DNA of 64,000 nucleotides from Micropterix aruncella. Lineage: Eukaryota > Arthropoda > Insecta > Lepidoptera > Micropterigidae. Where the stretch lies: contig OX155963.1 of the NCBI GenBank assembly GCA_944548615.1, forward strand, positions 19,028,261-19,092,260, given 5' to 3'. The notes beneath the pieces were generated by a model. The model was not told the origin of the DNA, did not search any database, and worked only from the letters and a program-made list of their open reading frames with translations. This document shows, in pieces, positions 45,601 to 57,600 of the stretch (the first letter of the stretch is position 1; each line of letters starts with the position of its first letter). Made by a program: the position numbers and the translations under genes.

Positions 45601-48600
45601 AGTTCGACAGTACCATATTATTGTATTGTCATCAGAACTACATACAGCTGCCAATTTTCATGACGCTACGATCCTTGGAAGATGGTTAAATTAGTTACCT
45701 TAGATTCCATTACATAGTTACATACAGGTCGACCTAATAAAAGCTTGTTAAAAATAAATAATTTACCCTGTATTTTCCCATAGATCGGTGCACCGCGGGG
45801 CTTACTTCATGGGAATGCGAACGACAGATGCTAGGCAGCTACTGCCTGATGCTTGGGGCTTTGTCTGTCCCGTTCATACTCCAGACGGATCACCCTGCGG
45901 GTTGCTCAATCACCTCACGATGCAGTGTATTGTCACACCCGCCCCCCAAAGAGAGCTCGTTGAAAGTATACCCCAAGTGCTCGCCAGTCTCGGTAAGAAT
46001 TATAGTTTAAGAAAATGTTTCTCATACATTCTCACTTCATAGTTTTAGAATCTTCTTCTTTTATGATTCAGTTCAGTATTGTTATTGATGAGACGCTTCA
46101 TTTTCCGTTTTTCTCTATGTCATCGCCTGTTTATCTCGACAATTTTAAAATTATCGAAATGAAATTTAACAGTCATAGAAATTTGACTTTTGACTCTTGG
46201 GCCCACAACTGGCCCAAAAGTCAAAAAATCAATTGTGTCACCCTAACACTCTCCCGGAAAGTAGCTAAGGACTAATTTCATCTGAATACTACTTTTATAA
46301 ATAAAATCGATGAGCGCCGACGGACGAACTCGGTTGGGTATCGCTGCAACCGCCTTGGGCGGCTTGTACACAGATGCGTCGTAGGGTCGAAACCACATTG
46401 TTAAATTTTTGTTGCAATATTTCTTATACAAGCGACAAAAAAAAACACATACATTTTAATCAAATAATAATGTCGAGTCACCCAAGGCTAGCCGAGAAAT
46501 GAACCATATTGGAAAATATCCATTTTAATACCACGGAAGTACTACAAAAATAATATAAATGTACTAGATTTGCTGTCATAATTAACTTTTCTAGGGAAGG
46601 GGGGGGGGTTGTAATTATTCTTCTTCTTCCGATATTCTTCTTCCGTGAGTTCCTATCACGCCTTATCGAGAATGCTGAGGAAAATAGACCAAGTACTCAG
46701 GATGTATACAGTTCTGGACGACATTATTCTTCTTCTGATATTCTTCTTCTGTGGATTCCTATTGCGCCTTACCTAGAGTGCTTAGATACCTAAGTGCTGA
46801 GAATGCATGAGGGTTTTTTAGGGGGGGGGGTTAGGGGGAGGTTTAGCGGGGAAAGGGGGTTTGTTTGGTGGTGGGGGGTTAGGTTTAGCGGGGAAAGGGG
46901 GTTTGTTTGGTGGTGGGGGGTTAGGTTTAGGGGGTTGGGTTTAGGGGAGTTAGGGTTAAGAGTTTGGCGTGTGGCCGGGGGTTGTCTGCTTGCCAGGAAG
47001 TCTTGGGGTGACACAACTGATTTTTTTACTATGCTTTTGCCAAATTTCCAACCTTCATATTAATTATTTCAGGAATGAGGCTTATAACTTCAGTAACAGT
47101 AGAAGATGGAAATGAATTTTCTTACCCCGTTCTCTTAAATGGCTGCTTCATTGGATACTTGCCAAATAATAATGCTGAATCAATATGCAACAGACTTAGA
47201 CAACTCAAAGTGGAGGGAAAACGAATACCTTACACAACTGAGATCGTTCTTGTGCCGAAGAAGCAGGTAGGACTATTTTGTTTACTTAGGCTCATTACGC
47301 ACTGTCTACTGAGTCGCGGCAACTCAGTCGACAGTCGAAGCAAAGTCGCTCAGTCGACCAGCGACCACGTGCGTACAAAAGTCGCAGGTGCCATATAAGA
47401 TCATGCAATGTGAAAGTCGCCGTCGACTGAGTCTCCGCGACTCAGTCGACAGTGCGTAATGAGCCTTAATACTTTTCTTTTCGCAATAGAAGCAAAGAAA
47501 GTATCTGTATGTATATTTGAAAGAAAATCAGTTTCTTACCACCTTGAACAAGACAATAGTTTTCCCAACTTTACAACAAACTTTCATTTGCCATTTTCAT
47601 GCGGACAATTAATTTTTTTCTTTGAAATAATATATTTTATAGAAGAAACTTTTCTTAGAAAATGCTTGGTGATGTAACTTATAATTTTGTTTTACTCACT
47701 TTAGCAATAACGAAGACTAACTATAGGGCTCATAAAACACGGCATGTTGTGGGCATACAGGAGAATCTGACTAAGTTCACAAAATTTAAATTTTACTTTA
47801 GTTGCATAAGTGGCTATACTTTATTTGCTTTTTTTCAGTTCATGTGCATAATTTATTAAATTTTTTTTTTGAACAACTCGATCCGTCAGGTTATTTTTTT
47901 TTATCACCGGCGTAAAACTGAAAAATATGGATAGGATGGAAACGAATTCACCGCGTGAAATTTGTAGCACCCGACGTTTTGGTGACGTTGCAGCCGCCTT
48001 TGTCCAGGGTAGACTGAAAGAGCTGTCAATCCGTTGTTCTGCGGGTGGGCCGCATACCGCTGCCGCTATTGCTTAGGTTATAACGGTGGTGGGGGGCCAG
48101 GCTCCGAAGCGCGCGAATTTCGAAAATCCATCTTGCACACAACACTCACTGTATCTTATCTTACGTCCTTGCGTTCGGCGTTCGGCGGCGGAAACATTTT
48201 AAGAAGAGGGTTCCACGTAGAAGAGAGTTTGTAACCGTGGTCTCTATTGAAGTTCGTGGTTCTTCTTATTTCTATGGCTTCCCAGATCAAGTAGAATTGT
48301 TCCTAGGATAGGCACAATGGGATTTTGAAACTGCATCCAGTGGTTACTTCCATTATCCAATATATGTTCGCAGATCGCATTTTTATCGCTTAACGTTTCT
48401 GCAACGTCGGCTGCAACGTTTTTTTTTTCTCACTGCTAAAATCTCAAATCTGCATATTATTATTGTATACCCTATTATATACATATTGTCCTAATACCTT
48501 GCTTATTTTATACGCAGGTTATATCACAGTATCCTGGATTATTCCTCTTCACAGCTGAATCCAGAATGATGAGACCCGTGCTAAATCTAGCACTCGATAA

Positions 48601-51600
48601 AATTGAACTTATTGGCACTTTCGAGCAAGTTTATATGAACATCGCTGTCACAAAGAGTGAAATATATAAAGGTATGGACATTTCTTTTTTTAACGCTAAA
48701 ATAAATGCTATTTAGAAGTTGTTACTTCAATCCAGCAATACTGCGAGCTCCACACTCCTGCCGCGCTTATTTTTAGTGTTTTTTTGAGCCCAGTGCGACA
48801 TGTATGAAATCTATTGAAACTATCAAATTATCTATGTACTTAAAAAGAAATATATTAATTGTTAGTCCTCTTTTAGTGAGATTGACACATATAGTGTCCC
48901 AAACCCCGCTTAAAAATGTGAAATTAAGAAACTGATACCTTTTAGATTTAAATGAATTTGGAACAAGTAATATTTATGAAACCTCTTATTAGGTAACAAA
49001 ACCGTTGAAGAAGTTAAATTTTATCACTATACTGTCGCTCAATAGAAAAAATCTTAAATGCACTATGGTTTGAGAGTACGGTCAATTTGCATACCCAGCT
49101 ATGGAAAATGATTATCTGCGAGGGTAAATTGAAAAGTTTTCGGAATGAGCAATGTATCGCTCTTTCCGGAAACTCTTCTTTTTTTTCAGATCTATACATC
49201 GCACAGTTCTTGTTTACCAGGCAGTTTTGTGAAGCAAGTCAAGCACTTGTGCAAAAATGGGAAAAATCGATTTTTGTCCAGTGATTAAACATTTCTGGAT
49301 GGACTGGAAAACGGCGGCGGAGATACGAAATATTTTGCAAAAAGTTCATGGCACCTCCACACCTTCATTTTCGACTACCAGTTTCTGGATGAGTGAGTTA
49401 AAACGTGGCTGTGCTACCACCAAGGATAAACCATGCAGTGGACATTCAAAAACGACCACAAATGAGAAAAAGGTCGACAAAGTCTATGATCTCGTGTTAG
49501 ACGATCGTCGAGTGAAGTTGCACGATACAGTAGAGGCATCTCATACGAGTGTAAAATATTGTGCATGAGGAAGCTGTCGGAGCGATGGGTGCCGCGTTTG
49601 CTGACTGTGGACAACAAGCGAAATCGTGTGACCACTTCGAACGAGTGTTTGGCCATTTCGCCGACTCGTGACCGTGGATGAAACATGGATCCACTACTAC
49701 ACACCAGAGACCAAGCAGCAGTCGAAACAGTGGACTTCTCCAGGCGAATCTGCTCGAAGAAGGCAAAGACGGTCCCATCGGCCGGAAAGGTCATGCAAAC
49801 CGTCGAGCAATTTAATACCTTAAGGTGGGTATCGACTACGTTCGTGCATCAATTCTGCTCCGCACTACTGCAACTGCTCAAATGGAGACGGTGCGCGCAT
49901 CAACTTGAGAAGGATCCAACAGCACTGTATAATTTCGGTACCCCCCCATTAGAGCTAGACATTTGTCTTCGGCCCACTCCATAGCGATGAATTCGCCTTT
50001 ACTGAACGCTAAACGAGATGCGCGAGACGTACCCACCAACGTCTCACTTTGCTTGCGGCCACGAACACACGGCGCTCCACTTTGTGTTCGCAACACTTAC
50101 CGCCACCGCTTGGAGCGCTCGTTTATATAATCAAAGGTACCGTCTTGAGAAACAGATAGGAAAAGTCCACGCTCCCATAGTTGGTGAAATCCCCGAGTGA
50201 GCAACTCTTATTCCTTCCCCTCCCCCCTCACATAGATCCCCGCCCGCTACTTATAAGAGTGAACATTTTTTTTAGATAGGAAGGAGTTTTTGGGTTATTG
50301 AGGACATTATGGAGAACAGAGAGTATGTGCACTTTTCTGCATTCGCGAATCCTCAAGAATTTAACCCTATTGATCCAATACACGATCGTACTTACTCAGA
50401 TTAAAAATGTACCTGATATAGGATTTTCGTTCTTCTATTGCAGATCGAACGACACACATTGAACTTTCGCAAACTGCCTTTCTCAGCAATTTGGCGCAAC
50501 TCATTCCAATGCCAGATTGTAATCAGTCACCAAGGTAACTAACTGTCTTCTAGATAAAACTTAAGGTATTATAATTTTGAGAATGTAAGATAGAAAATGA
50601 TTTGTAAAAAATAGTGCATCTCACGTTTATAAGGTGAGACGATTTTACTGCTTTCCAATAAATATTAAAGTAATTTCCGCTGAAATGATTTCCAGAATAC
50701 GTGTAATCATTATGATTATTACACGTATCCAAACACAATTTTGGGCTAGCTCTAAAACTGCCCTCTCTGCTCTACGCCTGGTATTAAACCACTAGTTAAT
50801 TATCGCGCGACTTATTCGTCGCAGCACAGGTTGGCCGAGAAAGTGGACTGTCAGATAGCTTATACGCCAACCTTGCAGTTTATCTTGGATTTTCTTGAGC
50901 GGTGTTGAAAAATGTTTGTGGCGCCGGAATGTCGTTTTCCAATGAAATACAGCTTTGATGTTGCCCGTTTATTGAGCCACTGACCGGTTACATACAGTTT
51001 TCCGATTACTTTAATACTAGTTCAATTTTTCACTAGGAACTATGTTACAATATTTGAGCTTATCGCCCGCCCTGCCCGAGCCTCGAGCGCTCGTCGGGAA
51101 CTCAAAATTCTAACTGACTCCATCTTATTCCGTGTCGAAACGGAACTCACACGCTCACTTAATTCTGAGACATATGGAACCCACTCGCGACAGGGTGGGT
51201 CAACATATTTTCCTTAATTAAACATTAATATTATAAAATTAAACATTTAGAGCTTATTACATAACGCAGCATCCCTATAGTGTATACAACAACGTATTAA
51301 AGATAAAATGTAATGTAACGCTAAGAAAGTAATACACCTAAATTAGCTTATTATCTAGTAATACAGTAATTTCCAATTATATTTATAGTCTAGTTTATTG
51401 CATTAACCTAAGGGTAAGTCGTGTTACATGTATAACATCCAAAGCCGAGCAGAAAATATTATATAATTTTAGTATTATACTAAGTGAGTTTTTATTGCCA
51501 TCCACCTCGTATATTATTGAAATGCTCAACTCAACGACCCCAACTCAACGACCGGCCGAGTTTTTTGCGGGTCGGAATGTAGGACTACTTTCAGTTTTCA

Positions 51601-54600
51601 TAGAAATACATAATAACTCAAATCATTTAGCGACAATTTCATGAGAATTGGCTGCCGCCTGCTATTCGATTTGTTTATTTATTGGTACTTAAAGGCCGAG
51701 AGAGATCGCATTTCTGCTCTTTTCAGGAGACCCCTCGTCTTAATATTATTTCAACTAACATGGGAAGGCAATAATTTATCCATTTTCCCCCCAATGGCAT
51801 AGGCCATTAATTATACATAAATTATCCTAAATTACATTGACCGGTGGTCAAGTTATCCTGCTCTAGTCTCTACATTTAATTTCACTAGCTTATATATAGA
51901 CCTACGATAGATTTTATCGTCCACATGTACGTCGACGATCCGCACCGCGCCCAGCTTATCGGGATAAGTTTTCACCACCCTCGCTCTTGGCCATCTACCT
52001 CTCTCTCGAGAGAGAGGTCGAGCAATAATACCACATCCCCAATTTCTAGCGGTTTTTGCTCTGTTTTCTGTTTCGGTCGTCCTACAAGCGTGGGTAATAC
52101 CTCTTCAGACCACCGGCGCCAGAATAAATCGGCCAGGGCCTGCGTCCGCACCCACATCTTACGATTGCATAGCTCAGGGGTGTCAAATTTTCCTATCGAT
52201 GTAGAACCACCTGGATGTCCTAAGAGGAAATGATTGGGTGTTAGAGGTTCCGGATCCCTGATATCCATCGAGATTTGGACCAGAGGTCTCTGATTCATGA
52301 TCGATTCCACCTCAGCTAATAGTGTTAGCAATACCTCTTCCGGCGGTGCCCTCTCTTTCAGGACGGCATATAAGGCCCTTTTAGTGCATTTGATAACCGA
52401 CTCCCAACATCCTCCCATCTGAGGCGACGCCGGAGGTATGAATATCCAATTAATCTTATCGAGACTTAGCCTCTCTCGTATTCGCACATCATCGATTTCG
52501 GCAATCACCCGTTTTAATTCTACGCTCGCAGATCTTAAGTTACTGCCATTGTCTGACATAATCAAATTAGGTTTTCCGCGCCTCGCGATAAACCGTCTGA
52601 TCGCTTGTATAGTAGAATTGGTAGATAAATCAAAAGCTAGTTCAATGTGTGTCGCCCGTGTACTTAAACACGTAAACAATACGCCATAACGTTTTTCGAT
52701 TTTACGACGTACTGTTACTTGTACGGGCCCCCAATAGTCCATCCCAACGGAATAGAAACATCTGGTGTTCGGCCGTAGTCGCGCTTCCGGCTTATGGTAT
52801 TAAACCACTAGTTAATTATCGCGCGACTTATTCGTCGCAGCACAGGTTGGCCGAGAAAGTGGACTGTCAGATAGCTTATACGCCAACCTTGCAGTTTATC
52901 TTGGATTTTCTTGAGCGGTGTTGAAAAATGTTCGTGGCGCCGGAATGTCGTTTTCCAATGAAATACAGCTTTGATGTTGCCCGTTTATTGAGCCACTGAC
53001 CGGTTACATACAGTTTTCCGATTACTTTAATACTAGTTCAATTTTTCACTAGGAACTATGTTACAATATTTGGGCTTATCGCCCGCGCTGCCCGACCCTC
53101 GAGCGCTCGTCGGGAACTCAAAATTCTAACTGACTCCATCTTATTCCCTGTCGAAACAGGACTCACACGCTCACTTAATTCTGAGACATATGGAACCCAC
53201 TCGCGACAGGGTGGGTCAACATATTTTCCTTAATTAAACATTAATATTATAAAATTAAACATTTAGAGCTTATTACATAACGCAGCATCCCTATAGTGTA
53301 TACAACAACGTATTAAAGATAAAATGTAATGTAACGCTAAGAAAGTAATACACCTAAATTAGCTTATTATCTAGTAATACAGTAATTTCCAATTATATTT
53401 ATAGTCTAGTTTATTGCAATAACCTAAGGGTAAGTCTTGTTACATATATAGCATCCAAAGCCGAGCAGAAAATATTATATAATTTTAGTATTATACTAAG
53501 TGAGTTTTTATTGCCATCCACCTCGTATATTATTGAAACGCTCAACTCAACGACCCCAACTCAACGACCGGCCGAGTTTTTTGCGGGTCGGAATGTAGGA
53601 CTACTTTCAGTTTTCATAGAAATACATAATAACTCAAATCATTTAGCGACAATTTCGTGAGAATTGGCGGCCGCTTGCTATTCGTTTGGTTTATTTATTG
53701 GTACTTAAAGGCCGAGAGAGATCGCATTTCTGCTCTTTACAGGAGACCCCTCGTCTTAATATTATTTCAACTAACATGGGAAACCAATAATTTATCCAAC
53801 GCCAACTCCAGAATTACCAAAAATTCGATTCCAAGCAATTCCAAGGATCCTGCAATATCGAAGCATGTAGTAAGTGGCCGTTCCTTACTGGAATCAGCCA
53901 GAATGGCACTGGTCTAGGGTATGGCAGTACAACCATGAGCGATGTGGACTTGAAGAAGTCTCTCTTGCGGGGAGATTACGACAGCAATAGTATGGCTCAC
54001 GCTATTGGCCTTCAATGCCAGAATGATTGGACAACAATTGGCCGCATAGTTCCGCGAAATGGTGGTTTTGTGGATAACAGTGCAGTGTTTACTGGATAAC
54101 AGTGAGTAATTTGCATTTTTAAGTAGTTTAGGCATAAGGATTAGTCAATTGAGATAGTCCAGTTGCTGTTTTTCACGAATTTTTAAAGAAAACACTTCGG
54201 CAACAACAAACGGCTCGCGAAAAAATGGTTGTTATTATTTTGTAATGTTTATGAAATATCCCGATATATTGCGAAATATGACGTAATGTCGCTTTAATTT
54301 ACTAACAAAATAAGTATTGTTTCATTTACATCCTAAGTTATCACATAATTAGGCGTATTTTGAAAATTATATCTTGTTTTGTAAAATGAATCGCGCAAAG
54401 AAACTTGTTTTGATAATTACTATGAGAGAATAAAGTGCGATTTTCCATAGTTTTTCGATGAAATGTGACTCTTTGGAGTATAGTAATTAGTTATTAGACA
54501 TATAATAAGTCTATGATAAGACAATATAATTGAAAAAATCTAACGAATTTTATATTATGAGCATTCAAAGTTTATTATTAAGTTCGGACGCGGAAACTCT

Positions 54601-57600
54601 CAAAACTTTAGATTTTTCTATAATATCAGACAAAGCTCAAAGTTCTGGTGTGATTTCTAAGAAGTGTGATGTAGTAATAAAGTTATTTTGAAAGAATTTC
54701 ATATAAAAAAATACCATAAGTAGTCACAAATTAAAAATTAAAAAATTTTTTTTTTACGAGAATACATAAAATTTTTCTTGGCTGAATAAATAAATATTTT
54801 TGTATGCAAATAAGTAAAAAAAAAATCGTTTTGGTAAAGCATTTAATAATGAACATAACTGTATTTACAATTTTTGCATATTTTACGTATTTTGTGACAA
54901 AAAAATCGAAATGATTTTATAGGTGAGTTTTTTCAGTTTGCCAATTTTGTAATATTTATTCATTATTATCTTAATTGTTTTACAAGATAAGGTTATAATG
55001 TTTTATATGTCAAATTTCAATGCGATCATTTTTCTCTTTATCTTTTTTTAATCCGTTTAGTGGTTTATAAGTTATGATCGTTTTTCTCAAGCCGTTGACT
55101 CGCGTCGATTTTTTGCCCGAATATGTCGCGCGCAAAAGTGATAGGTGAGTTTTTACCTCGCAACAGGAGGGGTTAAATGCCTTTCAGCATACACTTCCAG
55201 ACCCCAGTAACCTCGCTCGTTGGAGCTATGTCGAGGATAGTTCATGTCCCCTTTGTAGCAACACCCCTTGCACAGCTAGACATATTCTAGCTGGCTGCAA
55301 CGTGGCCTTGGATCAAGGACGGTACACTTACCACCACGACAAAGTCCTTGCTGTTATTCGCGAGGTACTTAGCCTCTCAGTGGCTCGTGCCAACAAGGGT
55401 TCCACAGTATCCTCCAAACCCCCAATACAGTTTGTGCGGGTTGGCTCTAAATGCAAAAAACATCTCACTGCAAAACCTTTCTCAATAATTGAGAAAGCCT
55501 CAGATTGGATTATGGAGGTCGATTCGGTCTCTAAGCAGTATAAATTCCCTGAAAGTCTCGGGCGCACAGCCCTGCGTCCAGATATACTCTCTATCTCGGA
55601 AGATGGTCCTTATCATAGAATTAACTGTTCCATGGAAATCAAATATCCCAAAAGACTACGAGTACAAATTAAATAAATACCATGACCTCGCAAATGCCGT
55701 CACCCGGAACGGCTTCACTGTTCACCTTCACGCGGTGGAAGTAGGCGCTCGTGGCCTGCCAGCTAAATCTTTGTTTCACCTTTTATAAGATCTTGGTCTC
55801 TCCAGAAAAATAATCAACTCCTTTCTAGAAAAATGATCTAAAACTGCAATTTCTGCATCTCAAATTCTATGGCTTCGAAGGGGGAGTGAATGGGTGGTAA
55901 GGTGAATGCTCACATGTGGCAAGACAGCTGTACTAAACCTACCACAGCCGGTCGTTAGTCCGGAATCCACTGCTCACCCCCCAGAAGTGTAATAACACTA
56001 TATGATGGGCCCGACTTTGGTCGGTGAATTCCATGGTGCTCCGTTTGTATTTTATTCTACAGACCGGCAGCATAATTGCAGATATGTCTAAATTTAAGAC
56101 TGAGTTTATTTACAATATTTAAAAAAAAAATATGTCTAATCAACTACTTCAGCAGATAAACTGCTCCACTGATCCACAGTCCGGCTGGCTAGGAAGTTTT
56201 TCCTGGGATTGGTATGGGATTGTGTTCTCTAGTTTAAAGTTGTGTCCTTGCAGATGATTGCAGTGTCCTCGCATGATGACTGCATGTGGTTCCGCTTAAC
56301 CCCTGGATGGACATTCCCGCCGATTGCCGGTTTTCCAGCTGTGACGATTCACGTCTGCCTATATTTGCATTTATGCAATTATATGCGGAAAAAGTCACCT
56401 TTATTGAATAAGCCATCGTTATACATTAGTATGGGTGCACTAACACCCCCTACAAACAAATTTTCGAGGGTCGAAAACATGCGTCATGAGTTTAATTCCC
56501 ATGACTGGCTCTCTAGGTTAAAGATTGTAGGCAACTCGGGGCGATTGTAATATCCGTTGAGGATCTTATACATCTCAATGAGGTCATACCTGATCCGACG
56601 ATGGTTCAATGCGATCAGTTGCGAGTTGTTGCGAGCAGTTGTATGGTCAGTTGCGATCTGCGTAGTGTTTCTGAATATTCCAGCTTTTTAAAACCCATTG
56701 GCATCTTGGTCGTTTTTTCGAGGAGATGCTCGTCTTTCACAAAGTAAGGATTCCAGATCTGGAATCGAAACTCTAAAATTAGTCTGATGTAGGTTTTATA
56801 TAATGACAAGAATAATGCCGGTGTGATATAGTGGAATGATTTGCGGATGAGGTACATGAGTTGGCCTTTTTTACGATCTACTACTAGAGCTGGCAACTAC
56901 AATGGACGAACCCGTCGCCTCAGGAAGTTTTGAAGATATTGGATCGTTCAAAACAATCCACTGTCTAGTTACGCCACCTGTCCGTCAGAGGCCAACGCCT
57001 TACGGCGAGGTACTGGGAAAGTTACCCAGCGGGTAGCCTTCCCCCCTGACTACCAGTTTTAAACGGATATCTCCGTCTGGAATTAACATTCAGGATACCT
57101 CCAACCTCCCGACTGGTCACAGGTTCGAAGTCACTTGCGCGACCTCTACCTGCTGTATATTCAGCGGTGAATCAGTTTGAATCTATCGCAGACCAAAGGC
57201 ATCTTTTGCCCGGCTCTGAATTCAGGATCAGGTAGACTAATCATTCCACTATATCATTCAAGAGTGGTTGATGACAGGTCAACATCCACCCCCGCTGCTT
57301 AAGAGAAAGTATATTTCCATAGTCTTTAGACTCCTTCAGCAATTAGCCAGAGTGCACAACTGATAGGCATCGCCGAACGGTGTGCAAACCGCCAAGTAGC
57401 GCCGGGATACAATCCCACCAGGAGAAACCGGTCCACCTGCCGTGTGGCCTGAGACGCGAGAGTCTTACCCGGGTAGCCTTCCGCATGAGGAGGCTCTGAA
57501 TAGGAGCTGAATCGTGAGTTAAGCCGATCCGAGAACAAAGCGGATCTTGTGGCCCAAGCTGCATCTGTGTAATGTGCTCACCCCAGTTTAGATCGCTCAC

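Larger units (their letters stand above)
50779..53798 (-). mobile_element. BEL/Pao LTR retrotransposon, internally deleted
   Basis: Two LTRs of equal length (50779-51782 and 52795-53798, 1004 bp each) begin TGGTATTAAACC and end TTTATCCA in plus orientation. The 5-bp ACGCC is duplicated outside (50774-50778, 53799-53803), as expected for this superfamily. Only 1012 bp lie between the LTRs: the integrase end of pol and a polypurine tract. Gag, protease, RT and primer-binding site are gone. It lies in POLR1B intron 11. Confidence 0.96.

Noticed and set aside
45337..45663. Protein with two 40-residue repeats
   Set aside because: Explained by a 120-base tandem duplication next to a LINE 3' end.
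46790..47063. Gly/Trp-rich and Pro/Asn-rich ORFs on the two strands
   Set aside because: Both are products of the G-rich tandem repeat. No conservation or splice logic.
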